Position numbers and translations under genes: made by a program
In this document: positions 7,980-17,412 of the stretch, piece after piece
Position numbering within the stretch: the stretch's first letter is position 1
How the letters are laid out: the number at the start of each line of letters is the position of its first letter
Origin: Bacteroidales bacterium UBA5833
Lineage (GTDB): Bacteria; Bacteroidota; Bacteroidia; Bacteroidales; Lentimicrobiaceae
Direction of reading: 5' to 3'
Assembly: GCA_002433025.1 (NCBI GenBank)
Contig: DJGZ01000080.1
Location: 112,940-175,521 of the forward strand
DNA: 62,582 nucleotides
Notes under the pieces: generated by a model
What the model was told of the DNA's origin: nothing
Database searches by the model: none
Seen by the model: the letters and a program-made list of their open reading frames with translations, nothing else

Positions 7980-8993
7980 TTATACCATCGGATATTTTTT
8001 GAAAATCTGCTCAGAGTGAAGCAGAAGGTCAATATACTGGGCACGTTTGTAGATATAAGGATCTTTAACTTCGGCTTTGGATAGTTTTCCTTTGAAAGCC
8101 TGAATATCGTCAAAGCCATTTTTCCCCATAAATTTTTCAAGATCTGCCAGTATGTTGGTAATCAATTCGGGTTTGTGCTTGTATAATGCACTTACCATCT
8201 GTACGGCATCAGCGCCGGCTAAAATCATTTTGGCGAGGTCATGGCCTGTGTAAATTCCGGACGAACTGCAAATGGCGGCTTTTGTATTGCCGTAAAGAAC
8301 ACCTGCATAGCGCAGGGCCAGCCGGTAATCGCCTTCCGTGCTTAAATTGAATGGTGTGCTGTGTTGAAGCGTGTCAAGGTTGATATCAGGCTCAAACATT
8401 CGGTTGAAGAGCACAAATGCCTTTGCGCCTGCTTTTTCCATTCTTCTGATAACCTGAAGGGTATTGGTGTAAAACGGACTCAGTTTGACACTGACGGGAA
8501 TTTTCACTATTTTACATACCTGCTCGACTACAGCCACCTGCTCATCTTCTATAGACTTTGCTTCTGTATTAAAATCGCGGGGAACGGAGAAGAAGTTCAA
8601 CTCAAGCCCGTCGACACCGGTTTTCTCAATCAGTTCGGCATATTCTACCCATGTTTCTGTGAATACGCAATTCAAACTGCCGATAAGGGGAATATCCAGC
8701 ATGGCTTTGGCTTCGCGGAGTTTGTGGAGATACTCTTCGGGACCGGCATGCTGCATATCAGGATAAAGGCTGATCATTTCTGCATTGCGCTCGTTGTATA
8801 ACTCCATTTCATCCTGGAACTGAATGCTTTCCAGTTGTATCTGCTCTTCGAAAAGAGATTTATACACGATTGCAGCTGCACCGGCATCCTGCAGCCTCTT
8901 AAGCATTTCCGGGTTGTTTACCATGTTGCTTGAACCTACGATTATGGGATTTTTTAATGGGATTCCCATGTAATGTACAGCCAGTTTTGTCAT
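7980..8993 (-). CDS. Dihydroorotate dehydrogenase-like FMN protein
   Basis: A 337-residue TIM-barrel flavoprotein. The N-terminus LAVHYMGIPLKNPIIVGSSNMVNNPEML, the central VDGLELNFFSVP and PVSVKLSPFYTN, and the C-terminal SSSGIYTGHDLAKMILAGADAVQMVSAL phosphate-binding region are those of the DHOD/PreA family. This subgroup is usually annotated as dihydroorotate dehydrogenase-like and is not the true pyrimidine enzyme; its substrate is unknown. It stands divergently from nifJ (674 bases between the start codons), and a redox link to ferredoxin metabolism is an inference from position only. It has its own terminator. Confidence 0.8.
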   Translation of the reverse strand: MTKLAVHYMGIPLKNPIIVGSSNMVNNPEMLKRLQDAGAAAIVYKSLFEEQIQLESIQFQDEMELYNERNAEMISLYPDMQHAGPEEYLHKLREAKAMLDIPLIGSLNCVFTETWVEYAELIEKTGVDGLELNFFSVPRDFNTEAKSIEDEQVAVVEQVCKIVKIPVSVKLSPFYTNTLQVIRRMEKAGAKAFVLFNRMFEPDINLDTLQHSTPFNLSTEGDYRLALRYAGVLYGNTKAAICSSSGIYTGHDLAKMILAGADAVQMVSALYKHKPELITNILADLEKFMGKNGFDDIQAFKGKLSKAEVKDPYIYKRAQYIDLLLHSEQIFKKYPMV

Positions 8994-9573
8994 AGTGTTT
9001 TTCCTGATTGATGATTGGTTTGATATCTGAGTCTATTAACAATATCTTTACATTTTTTGTTTGGGCGGACATAAGATTATTGTCTGATTTGTATTAAACA
9101 TTCCGGGGTTGATGGAATAAGTTTAAATACCCGGAAAGAATACGGCATGTGCAGGCGATTCTTGCAATGCAGGTATCATATTCTATGGGTATATTCAATA
9201 AGCGTATCCTGATTGATAATACTACTCCGGTTAGAATTTTTAATAAATTGACTTACAGCGGATTATGAAAACTTTTTAAAAGATAGCAAATCATTTATAA
9301 TCAAGCCGTTGCTGCCTGCCCCGCTGTGGCAGGGCCCTTGCGCGACGTTTAATTTTAATCGGACAATTGGATAATAGAAGTGCTGGTAAAATACGGGCAG
9401 ACAAATTTCACCACCGATTGAAGGAATTTCCGGGTTTCTGTTGGTTAAAGGATTTTCAGTCCATGGTTCGATGTTATCTGTTTTGTGACCTGCACAAGGG
9501 CGGGCTTGTCACCCTGTTTTCTTAATTAAATTCATTATAAATTAGCTTGTCGGTGCTGATATCAGTCCCTGAA
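8994..9573. other. Long non-coding gap upstream of nifJ
   Basis: About 580 bases before the nifJ promoter. I see no gene. A six-pair hairpin CCTGCC/GGCAGG lies at 9315-9333, and an ACAAG/CTTGT inverted repeat near 9490-9510. No recognisable riboswitch or IS element. It presumably holds the divergent promoter of the DHOD-like gene and regulatory sites for nifJ. Confidence 0.5.
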
Positions 9574-9607
9574 TTGAGACTGTGATCCCTTAAAATCAGT
9601 AATTTTG
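9574..9607 (+). promoter_or_regulatory. Predicted nifJ promoter
   Basis: TTG (9574-9576), 23 bases, then an exact TAnnTTTG box (TAATTTTG, 9600-9607). Transcription would start near 9614, giving a leader of about 55 bases before the nifJ ATG at 9668. Confidence 0.6.
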
Positions 9608-9667
9608 CACTGCTTTTCAGCAGGAATTGTGAGTTATTGTTAATGAGCGTTTTAAACACAAACTGAT

Positions 9668-12600
9668 ATGACACAAAAGAGAAATTTTGTTACCTGTGAC
9701 GGAAACTATGCTGCTGCACACATTGCATACATGTTCAGCGAAGTGGCTGCCATTTATCCTATAACGCCTTCATCAACGATGGCTGAGTATGTAGATGAAT
9801 GGGCTGCCCACGGACGTAAAAATATTTTCGGTGAAACCGTTAAAGTTACCGAAATGCAGTCGGAGGCTGGTGCTGCTGGTGCCGTGCATGGTTCGCTGCA
9901 GGCAGGTGCACTTACCACTACTTACACAGCTTCCCAGGGGTTGCTGCTGATGATTCCGAATATGTATAAAATATCAGGCGAACTTCTTCCCGGTGTTTTC
10001 CATGTTTCGGCACGTAGTCTTGCAGCCCAGGCATTGTCTATTTTTGGTGATCATTCAGACGTATATTCCACCCGTCAGACCGGATTCGCCATGCTCGCCA
10101 CCGGCAGTGTTCAGGAAATTATGGATATTGCAGGAGTAGCGCATCTGGCAGCCATTAAATCGAGGATTCCGTTTCTGCATTTCTTTGACGGTTTCCGTAC
10201 ATCCCATGAGATCCAAAAAGTGGAAGCGCCTTCAAATGAAGACCTCGCACCAATGATCGACTGGGAAGCCCTTCAGGCTTACCGCGACCGCGCGCTGAAT
10301 CCTGAGCATCCCGTGACCCGCGGTACTGCCCAGAATCCCGATATTTATTTTCAGTCGCGCGAAGCTGCAAACCCTTTCTACAATGCCCTTCCCGATATTG
10401 TTGAGAACTACATGCAGCAAATCAGCAAATTAACCGGACGCGAATACCACCCTTTTACCTTTTATGGTGCGCCTGATGCCGAAAATGTGCTGGTTGCCAT
10501 GGGTTCCATTACCGAAACCATCAAGGAAGTGATCGACCACCTGAATGCAAAAGGTGAGAAACTCGGCCTTGTTTCCGTGCACCTCTACAGACCATTCTCG
10601 GCAAAGTATTTCTTTAATGTAATGCCGGAGTCAGTCAAGCGCATCTGTGTGCTAGATCGTACCAAGGAGCCCGGCGCCAACGGTGAGCCGCTTTACCTGG
10701 ATGTGAAGGATCTTTTTTACAGCCATGTGGAGAAGCCTTTGATCGTTGGTGGCCGCTATGGGCTCAGTTCGAAGGATACCACTCCGGCAATGATTGTTTC
10801 CGTTGTCAATAATCTTAAGAGCAACGAGCCGAAAAACGGTTTTACTGTTGGTATTGTTGATGATGTAACCTTCCTGTCGCTGCCATTACTTCCCGAGATC
10901 GACCTTGCCCCCAAAGGAACTTTCCAGGGTAAATTTTACGGGATCGGAGCCGATGGAACTGTTGGTGCCAACAAGAATTCCATTAAGATCATCGGAGAAA
11001 CCACCGATAAATATTGTCAGGCATATTTTGCTTACGACTCCAAAAAGTCCGGGGGAGTAACCACTTCGCACCTGCGCTTCGGTGACAAACCCATCCGTTC
11101 GCCCTACCTTGTAAACACCCCTGACTTTGTAGCCTGTCACGTGCCGGCATACCTCGAGAAATACGATATGCTCAAAGGGCTGAAAAACGGCGGTACTTTC
11201 CTGCTTAACAGTATCTGGGATGTTGAGGAAACCAGGCAGCATATTCCTGACCACATGAAACGCTATATGGCCGATCATGATATTGCTTTCTATATCATCA
11301 ATGCCACTCAGATTGCTGAAGAGATCGGACTGGGCGGACGCACCAACACCATTATGCAGTCGGCATTCTTCCGTATTTCGGGGGTGATTCCTTATGAAAC
11401 CGCCGTCGATTACATGAAAAAAGCGGTTGTGAAGGATTTTGGACGCAAGGGAGAAGAGATTGTCCGGATGAACCATGCAGCGATTGATCGGGGTGGTGAA
11501 GTGACAAAAATTGATATTCCGGCTGATTGGAAGTCGCTTTCCGGTGAAAAGGTTTCGGCTGAGCTGGATGTGCCCGATTTTATTAAGAACGTGGTGATGC
11601 CTATCAATGCCATGAAGGGTGATGATTTGCCGGTGAGTGCATTTCTTGGCCGTGAAGACGGTACTTTTCCTGCGGGAACCACCGCTTATGAAAAACGCGG
11701 TATTGCAGTGCATGTGCCAAAATGGATTCCTGACAATTGTATTCAGTGTAATCAATGCGCCTATGTATGTCCGCACGCTTGTATCCGTCCTTTCCTGATC
11801 GATGAGAGCGAGATGAAAATGCTTCCGGAAGGCACCCCCGCGCTGAAAGCCGTCCCCAAGACCTTTGACGGCCTGCAGTTCCGTATTCAACTCAGTCCGC
11901 TTGACTGCACCGGCTGCGGCAACTGCGTTGACGTGTGTCCTGCCAAAACCAAAGCTTTGGTGATGGAGCCCCTCGAATCACAAATGGAGCAGGATAAGCT
12001 GTGGAACATCATTTCAAAGAATGTTTCCTACAAAGATACCATCGCGAATAAAGAACAGAATATTAAGAACAGTCAGTTTGCACAGCCCCTGTTTGAGTTC
12101 TCAGGCGCTTGTGCCGGTTGTGGTGAAACCCCTTACATCAAGCTGATTACCCAGCTCTATGGCGACCGGATGATGGTAGCCAATGCTACAGGATGTTCGT
12201 CCATCTATGGTGGTTCAGCTCCGTCAACTCCATACACCGTCAATGCAAAGGGCGAAGGTCCCGCCTGGGCTAACTCGCTGTTTGAGGATAACGCCGAGTA
12301 TGGATTTGGTATGGCAACTGCTGTTTCGAAACTTCGCGAAAGAATTGCCCTGCGCATGCAGCTGATTCTTGAAGGAGATTACAGTGCTGACTTTAAAGCC
12401 GCTTGCCAGGAATGGATTGATGGCAGTAAAGATGCAGCAAAATCGCGTGAAGCTTCAGCTAAGGTGATTCCTATGCTTGAAAAAGAAACTTCTGAAGTTG
12501 CAAAAGAGCTTGTTTCGCTTAAGCAGTATTTCGTTAAAAAATCAGTATGGATGTTTGGCGGTGACGGTTGGGCCTACGATATCGGATATGGCGGACTTGA

Positions 12601-13204
12601 TCATGTAATCGCTTCCGGTGAGGATGTCAATGTTCTTGTACTTGACACAGAGGTATATTCCAACACCGGCGGACAGGCTTCAAAATCGACTCCGGTGGGT
12701 GCCGTTGCCAAGTTTGCTGCAAGCGGCAAGAAAGTCAGGAAAAAAGATCTTGGTATGATGGCCATGAGTTATGGATTCGTTTATGTAGCCCAGGTAGCCA
12801 TGGGAGCCAATCAGACACAGTACCTCAAAGCCCTGCGCGAAGCGGAAGCTTATCCCGGGCCTTCACTCATTATTGCCTATTCACCCTGTATCAACCATGG
12901 GCTCCGCAATGGAATGGGTAAGGCACAGGAACAGCAGGCCCACGCTGTAGAAGCCGGCTACTGGAGCCTGTACAGGTATAACCCGTTGCTGGAAGAAGAA
13001 GGAAAGAATCCGTTCCAGCTTGATTCAAAAGAACCTGATTTTACCAAATTCCAGTCATTCCTTGACTCAGAGGTGAGGTACACCTCACTCAAAAAATCCT
13101 TCCCGAAGGAAGCTGTTGAACTCTTTGGCGCAGCTGAGGAGAATGCCAAATGGCGCTATTACAGCTACCGCAGGATGGCGGATATGGATTTCAGCAAAAA
13201 ATAA
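9668..13204 (+). CDS. nifJ: Pyruvate:ferredoxin (flavodoxin) oxidoreductase
   Basis: A 1178-residue homodimer-type PFOR of full length. It oxidatively decarboxylates pyruvate with CoA to acetyl-CoA and CO2, reducing ferredoxin or flavodoxin, in the cytoplasm. The N-terminal pyrimidine-binding domain opens with CDGNYAAAHIAYMFSEVAAIYPITPSS split over residues 9-35. Two ferredoxin-type clusters follow (CIQCNQCAYVCPHAC near 691 and CTGCGNCVDVCP near 746). The proximal cluster and thiamine-diphosphate domain include CAGCGETPY (near 817), GDGWAYDIGYGG (about 965) and DTEVYSNTGGQ (near 990). A central anaerobic enzyme that indicates fermentative or low-oxygen pyruvate metabolism. Monocistronic, with promoter and terminator visible. 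Confidence 0.97.
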   Translation: MTQKRNFVTCDGNYAAAHIAYMFSEVAAIYPITPSSTMAEYVDEWAAHGRKNIFGETVKVTEMQSEAGAAGAVHGSLQAGALTTTYTASQGLLLMIPNMYKISGELLPGVFHVSARSLAAQALSIFGDHSDVYSTRQTGFAMLATGSVQEIMDIAGVAHLAAIKSRIPFLHFFDGFRTSHEIQKVEAPSNEDLAPMIDWEALQAYRDRALNPEHPVTRGTAQNPDIYFQSREAANPFYNALPDIVENYMQQISKLTGREYHPFTFYGAPDAENVLVAMGSITETIKEVIDHLNAKGEKLGLVSVHLYRPFSAKYFFNVMPESVKRICVLDRTKEPGANGEPLYLDVKDLFYSHVEKPLIVGGRYGLSSKDTTPAMIVSVVNNLKSNEPKNGFTVGIVDDVTFLSLPLLPEIDLAPKGTFQGKFYGIGADGTVGANKNSIKIIGETTDKYCQAYFAYDSKKSGGVTTSHLRFGDKPIRSPYLVNTPDFVACHVPAYLEKYDMLKGLKNGGTFLLNSIWDVEETRQHIPDHMKRYMADHDIAFYIINATQIAEEIGLGGRTNTIMQSAFFRISGVIPYETAVDYMKKAVVKDFGRKGEEIVRMNHAAIDRGGEVTKIDIPADWKSLSGEKVSAELDVPDFIKNVVMPINAMKGDDLPVSAFLGREDGTFPAGTTAYEKRGIAVHVPKWIPDNCIQCNQCAYVCPHACIRPFLIDESEMKMLPEGTPALKAVPKTFDGLQFRIQLSPLDCTGCGNCVDVCPAKTKALVMEPLESQMEQDKLWNIISKNVSYKDTIANKEQNIKNSQFAQPLFEFSGACAGCGETPYIKLITQLYGDRMMVANATGCSSIYGGSAPSTPYTVNAKGEGPAWANSLFEDNAEYGFGMATAVSKLRERIALRMQLILEGDYSADFKAACQEWIDGSKDAAKSREASAKVIPMLEKETSEVAKELVSLKQYFVKKSVWMFGGDGWAYDIGYGGLDHVIASGEDVNVLVLDTEVYSNTGGQASKSTPVGAVAKFAASGKKVRKKDLGMMAMSYGFVYVAQVAMGANQTQYLKALREAEAYPGPSLIIAYSPCINHGLRNGMGKAQEQQAHAVEAGYWSLYRYNPLLEEEGKNPFQLDSKEPDFTKFQSFLDSEVRYTSLKKSFPKEAVELFGAAEENAKWRYYSYRRMADMDFSKK

Positions 13205-13236
13205 TTGCTGGTATTGCAATACCCTTTGTAATTTTG
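13205..13236 (+). promoter_or_regulatory. Candidate promoter for the acid phosphatase gene
   Basis: TTG (13205-13207), 21 bases, TAATTTTG (13229-13236), right after the nifJ stop. The -7 box abuts the nifJ terminator stem, so promoter and terminator share this short gap. Confidence 0.4.
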
Positions 13237-13256
13237 AGCCGGGTTTATCCCGGCTC
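13236..13256 (+). terminator. nifJ terminator
   Basis: Eight-pair perfect stem GAGCCGGG/CCCGGCTC with a five-base loop (TTTAT), 32 bases beyond the nifJ stop and followed by a T-rich tail. Confidence 0.75.
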
Positions 13257-13272
13257 ATTTATTTATCATCTC

Positions 13273-14133
13273 ATGAAAAACATAACGCTGATTACTTCAC
13301 TTGCATTGATTTTACTAACCTCATCGTGTAAATGGTTTCAACGTGAGGAACTTTCAGGCCCTGCTGAAAAACCTGCTCAAGTCCCGGCGGTCATTGTTCA
13401 GGACTCTGCATTCCGGCAGTTGGTCAGGAACGAACACATGGTGCTGGCAACCCTCTATCAGCAGACTGCTGCAGAGTACCGGGCGCTATGTTATCAGGCC
13501 TTTAATATTGGCAAGTTCATGCTCGACCTTGACCTGGCCGATAAATCAGTGAACAAGCACAGGATTATCGTGCTGGATGTGGACGAGACTGTACTGGATA
13601 ACAGTCCGTTCCAGGCAAAGTCAGTGCTTGAAAGTACATCTTATCCTGTAAACTGGGATGAATGGTGCAGCCTGGCCCGTGCCGAAGCGTTGCCGGGCGC
13701 CCTTGATTTCCTGAAATATGCCAGGGCGAACGGGGTGAGTATTTTTTATGTTACTAACCGGAAGGACTATCTGAAGGATGTGACTGTTAAAAATCTGGCA
13801 GCCCTGGGATTTCCGCATGCCGATGAGGAACATGTCATCACACGTACTGCAGAAGCCAGCAAAGAGGGGAGAAGGCAGAATCTGGCCGGGAAATATCATA
13901 TATCGCTGTTGTTCGGCGACAACCTCAATGACTTTGCAGAGGATTTTGAAGGGTTGGCCGTGAAGCCAAGGATGGAGGCTGTTGACCATGCTTCAGCCGA
14001 ATTTGGCAGAAGGTTTATTGTACTGCCCAATGCCATGTATGGCGATTGGGAGAACGCCCTATATGACTATAACTCAGGAATCGGAGATTCAGTCAGGTTT
14101 CAGCTGCGCAGAAAGGCCCTGCGCTCATTCTGA
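13273..14133 (+). CDS. HAD acid phosphatase lipoprotein, e(P4)/class C type
   Basis: A 286-residue lipoprotein. The frame is open upstream into nifJ, but the ATG at 13273 gives MKNITLITSLALILLTSSCKW, a signal peptide with an LTSSC lipobox, so it is anchored in the envelope. It carries the class C/class B acid-phosphatase HAD motifs: LDVDETVLDNS (DxDxT, about residue 100), VTNRKD in the middle and FGDNLNDFAEDF near 215. Family members such as Haemophilus P4 remove phosphate from nucleotides or other monoesters outside the cytoplasm so that nucleosides can be taken up. Its last 34 bases overlap the end of the convergent 5-formyl-THF cyclo-ligase gene. Confidence 0.88.
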   Translation: MKNITLITSLALILLTSSCKWFQREELSGPAEKPAQVPAVIVQDSAFRQLVRNEHMVLATLYQQTAAEYRALCYQAFNIGKFMLDLDLADKSVNKHRIIVLDVDETVLDNSPFQAKSVLESTSYPVNWDEWCSLARAEALPGALDFLKYARANGVSIFYVTNRKDYLKDVTVKNLAALGFPHADEEHVITRTAEASKEGRRQNLAGKYHISLLFGDNLNDFAEDFEGLAVKPRMEAVDHASAEFGRRFIVLPNAMYGDWENALYDYNSGIGDSVRFQLRRKALRSF

Positions 14134-14705
14134 GATACTTCGGTTATTACTGTATCCATTAGGATATCGTGCTCACCTGCCGGAATGGTCTCAAACAACT
14201 GAAAACTGAAACAGATTCCCGCTTTAAAGGCATTGATTTTGCACAGAAATCTGTCATAATAGGCCTTTCCGCGTCCCATACGGTTGTTTTTTTTGTCAAA
14301 AGCGATACCCGGAATGATGACAAAATCAATTCCGGCATAATCGGTAAAAACCTGACCAGCCGGTTCGGGAATGCCAAACAAATCTCCGGGAACCATTGAA
14401 TCATCGCCCTGGTATTGTCTGATCAGCATCTCATCACCGTTTACCGAAGGAAGTAGTATCCGTTTTTTATCCGCCCATTTTCTGATCAGGTCATGGGTAT
14501 GCACTTCTCCTTTATACGACCAGTAGGCCAGTACTGTTTTTGCGCTTCTGAATTCAGGGAGCATTTCAAGGCTGCCGGTGATTATTGCTGATGCTTCCAG
14601 ATATTCCTGAGGCGATTGGGCTGCTTTGAGCCGGCTTATCGTCCGCCGAAGTTCCGATTTTTCTGCTATTATTGTTGATTGATTCATGCTCATGACGCAA
14701 TTCAT
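14100..14705 (-). CDS. 5-formyltetrahydrofolate cyclo-ligase
   Basis: A 201-residue cytoplasmic enzyme that converts 5-formyl-THF to 5,10-methenyl-THF using ATP, returning stored folate to the one-carbon pool. Family signs are the N-terminal KSELRRTI basic patch, LAYWSYKGEVHTHDLI, VIIPGIAFDKKNNRMGRGKAYYDRFL (the GxGxxYYDR nucleotide/substrate motif, split here across residues 133-158) and length. Start choice is uncertain: ATGs at 14705, 14693 and 14687 are in frame, and the conserved part begins after the last. A reverse-strand TAAATTTG box (14759-14766) fits its -7 element. Another folate gene, folK, lies about 2 kb away, in a separate unit. Confidence 0.88.
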   Translation of the reverse strand: MNCVMSMNQSTIIAEKSELRRTISRLKAAQSPQEYLEASAIITGSLEMLPEFRSAKTVLAYWSYKGEVHTHDLIRKWADKKRILLPSVNGDEMLIRQYQGDDSMVPGDLFGIPEPAGQVFTDYAGIDFVIIPGIAFDKKNNRMGRGKAYYDRFLCKINAFKAGICFSFQLFETIPAGEHDILMDTVITEVSQNERRAFLRS

Positions 14706-14780
14706 AAAACCGGGCCCTTACGTAAACTGATTCATTCAGAATTCCGGAAGGACCCGTGCAAATTTATGAAAGTTATACTG

Positions 14781-16550
14781 TTATTGTATGTTAAGTATAA
14801 ACGGCAGCCTCGCCTGTACGCCTTTTAAGCCAGAAAGTGACTGTAATTCTTTCATGTAAGGGTACAAAAGTCCCAGTTCTTTCTTTAGTCTTGTCTCGGA
14901 AGGTTTGCCGGTCAGTTCATCTATAATCTGGGTAAAAGGATCTTTTTGTTCAGGGAGGGACATAATCCGGTAATCTTCGAGTTTTGCCATATTTGCGGCA
15001 ATGTTGATGGCATCCTGAAGGCCGCCGGTTAGATCAACCAGTCCGGTTTTTACCCCGTCGGTACCACTCCATACCCTGCCCTGGCCCAGGCTGTCAACCA
15101 GCGCCTCAGGCATTGACCTGCCTTCGGAAACATGGTTGACGAATACTTTGTAGATCCGTTCCACATCGTTGGTGATCACTTTTTCCTCGTAAGGAGTCAT
15201 TGGCCGTGTTACTGAAATATAGTCAGCATGCTTGTTTGTCTTCACAACGTCGAAGGTAACCCCGAGTTTATTGTTGAAGAATTTGCTGAAATCCGGGATT
15301 ACGCCGAAAACACCGATGGAGCCGGTAAGTGTGGTGGGATTGGCCAGGATGGTATCGGCGGCACAGGCGATGTAATATCCCCCGGATGCGGCATAGTCAC
15401 CCATCGAAACAACCACCGGTTTAATGTCACGGGCCAGTTTGATTTCGCGCAGGATAACATCAGAAGCCAGTGCGCTGCCTCCGGGTGAGTTCACCCTGAA
15501 AACAATGGCTTTTACCGTGCTGTCGGTCCTGGCCTTCCTGATCGCCTTTGAAATGCGTTCCGAACCTATAGACTCATCGCTTCCTTCGCCATCACCAATA
15601 CTGCCGACTGCATAGATAACGGCGACTTTTTCTTTGGCCCTTTTCTTGAATGTTTTGGCTGGTGCATCCTTGTACCGCTCCAGCTTCATCATTTCAATCT
15701 TGTCGTTTTTGCCGATTTCAAGTTTCTCTTTCAGCAGATCGATCAATTGGTCCTTAAAGATTACCCGGTCTACAAAATGATAATTCAATGCATCTTCAGG
15801 AGTCTGAATAAGCAGGGAATCGGCTATTACCTGCAGCCTGGCAGGATCTATATTTCTTGCTTTGCTTATGCCGTCTGAAATGTGCATCCACAAAGAATTT
15901 ATATAGGCGAGTGTTTGTTCTTTGTTGGCTTCACTCATACGGTCGCTGATGAGAGGCTCAATGGCGCTTTTATATTTTCCATGCCTGATAATCTGGGGGT
16001 TGATGTCAAGTTTGCCCAGCAGGCCTTTGATAAACACAAGTTCGCCGGCCATTCCCCTGAAATCAAGCGCCCCTTCCGGGTTCAGGCAGATGATGTCAGC
16101 AGTAGTGGCTAAATAGTAAGCTTTCTGGGAATATACTTCACCATAGGCAACCACAAATTTGCCTGATTCCTTAAATTTAAGCAGGGCATTTCTCACTTCT
16201 TCCATCGTGGCCATGCCAGATCCTATTTCGCTCAGATCCAGTAATATCCCGCTGATGTTATCATCTTCTGATGCCCTTTTGAGCAGGTCGTTGGTTTCAA
16301 GCAGCCCCGGAACATTTGAAGTGCTGAAAAGCCTGGTTTCGCTGAAAGAAAACGGGCTTGCCTGACTTCGTTCAGGAATGGCTTCTTTCAGCGTAAGGTG
16401 GAGTACTGTCTTTGGCTTCACCACAACCTCCTCTTTTTTGGTAAAAGTCAGCAGTGAGGCGATCAGAATGGCAAAGAAGAAAAATAAAACAATCATAGTC
16501 AGGAAGAAACCTGCCATGGAAGCCAGCATGAATTTAAAGAACTGTTTCAT
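14781..16550 (-). CDS. sppA: Signal peptide peptidase SppA, 67K type
   Basis: A 589-residue membrane-anchored serine protease that degrades signal peptides left in the membrane after export. Start at 16550 gives MKQFFKFMLASMAGFF and one N-terminal helix. It has the tandem two-domain layout of long SppA: the catalytic lysine region RHGKYKSAIEPL in the N-terminal domain (about residue 195) and the serine region MGDYAASGGYYIA in the C-terminal domain (about residue 390). Both residues of the Ser/Lys dyad are present, so it should be active. Length agrees with E. coli SppA. It stands alone, reading leftward. Confidence 0.92.
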   Translation of the reverse strand: MKQFFKFMLASMAGFFLTMIVLFFFFAILIASLLTFTKKEEVVVKPKTVLHLTLKEAIPERSQASPFSFSETRLFSTSNVPGLLETNDLLKRASEDDNISGILLDLSEIGSGMATMEEVRNALLKFKESGKFVVAYGEVYSQKAYYLATTADIICLNPEGALDFRGMAGELVFIKGLLGKLDINPQIIRHGKYKSAIEPLISDRMSEANKEQTLAYINSLWMHISDGISKARNIDPARLQVIADSLLIQTPEDALNYHFVDRVIFKDQLIDLLKEKLEIGKNDKIEMMKLERYKDAPAKTFKKRAKEKVAVIYAVGSIGDGEGSDESIGSERISKAIRKARTDSTVKAIVFRVNSPGGSALASDVILREIKLARDIKPVVVSMGDYAASGGYYIACAADTILANPTTLTGSIGVFGVIPDFSKFFNNKLGVTFDVVKTNKHADYISVTRPMTPYEEKVITNDVERIYKVFVNHVSEGRSMPEALVDSLGQGRVWSGTDGVKTGLVDLTGGLQDAINIAANMAKLEDYRIMSLPEQKDPFTQIIDELTGKPSETRLKKELGLLYPYMKELQSLSGLKGVQARLPFILNIQ

Positions 16551-16899
16551 ATACGATCTGATTTTGAAATTGGTTAGATGCAAAACTTGGTTTAGAAGCG
16601 GAAATATTTACGATTAAAGCAGGCAAAAAGTATTGTCAGATAATATTGTCAACAATTATTTTTTGACGTCAAACAATTTGTAAAGTTACAATTGTTTCTC
16701 CGGATAATTCTGATCTCACACCCACTTTTACTTATATTCAAGAATATATCATCCCCTTGCTCAGGCGATAATGAGTGCCGGCCGCCTGAAAGGATGGTTA
16801 AAACAGATAAGGGCAGGTTGAAATTTATTGACAAATAAGGGTGCCCGACAGGCTTCCGTTGGATAAAGGTCAGTATTTTTGTATTTATAAATTGGCTCA
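16551..16899. other. Intergenic region between divergent sppA and folK
   Basis: About 350 bases with no convincing gene. An imperfect inverted repeat lies at 16671-16697 (AAACAATTTGTAA against TTACAATTGTTT) and could be an operator. A TATTTTTG box (16874-16881) fits the -7 element for folK, about 20 bases before its start. A reverse-strand open frame here (16649-16966) has no protein-like features. Confidence 0.45.
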
Positions 16900-17412
16900 A
16901 TGGAAGAAGTTTACCTTTTACTCGGGAGTAATCTTGGTGACAGGGCTGTACTGCTGAAACAGGCACTTTCCCTGATCCGGGTCAGGGCAGGCAGGGTGAG
17001 GTCATCATCATCCGTATATGAAACAGAACCCTGGGATGCCAGTCCCGAACTTCCTTTTCTGAATATTGCAGTCTGTATTGAAACAGCGCATGAACCGATG
17101 CATTTGATAAGCGTCTTGCTCGATATAGAATCAGAACTAGGCAGGGAGCGGGATGGAAGTTTCAATGCTCCCCGTACCATCGATATTGACATACTGCTTT
17201 TTGGAAACCGTATGATAGATGAGCCTGCCCTTCAGGTACCTCATCCCAGGATGCATCTGCGCAGGTTTGTGCTTTTGCCGCTGGATGAAATTGCCCATGC
17301 TGTTGTGCATCCTGTTCTTGGGAAAACTGTCGGACAACTGCTGAATACATGCATCGATAAACTCGCTGTTGACATTTATAAACCGTTGAAAAGCATTGCT
17401 CCTGATCAATGA
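16900..17412 (+). CDS. folK: Hydroxymethyldihydropterin pyrophosphokinase
   Basis: A 170-residue cytoplasmic enzyme of folate synthesis that transfers pyrophosphate from ATP to 6-hydroxymethyl-7,8-dihydropterin. Diagnostic segments are the N-terminal VYLLLGSNLGDR, YETEPWDASPELPFLNIAV and RTIDIDILLFGNR (the Asp residues that hold magnesium), followed by PHPRMHLRRFVLLPL. Its stop overlaps the start of the deoxynucleoside kinase (ATGA at 17409-17412), a conserved folK-kinase arrangement in Bacteroidota. Confidence 0.95.
   Translation: MEEVYLLLGSNLGDRAVLLKQALSLIRVRAGRVRSSSSVYETEPWDASPELPFLNIAVCIETAHEPMHLISVLLDIESELGRERDGSFNAPRTIDIDILLFGNRMIDEPALQVPHPRMHLRRFVLLPLDEIAHAVVHPVLGKTVGQLLNTCIDKLAVDIYKPLKSIAPDQ

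Noticed and set aside
7820..8140. N-terminal extension of the aquaporin frame
   Set aside because: It would run into the DHOD-like gene and the terminator; a GGAGG site and promoter place the true start at 7819.
10886..11890. 334-codon reverse-strand open frame inside nifJ
   Set aside because: It lies entirely antisense to conserved PFOR domains and has no protein-like motifs; it is a shadow of a GC-biased codon pattern.
16649..16966. 105-codon reverse frame between sppA and folK
   Set aside because: No domain, overlaps the folK start and its promoter, and no ribosome site is seen.
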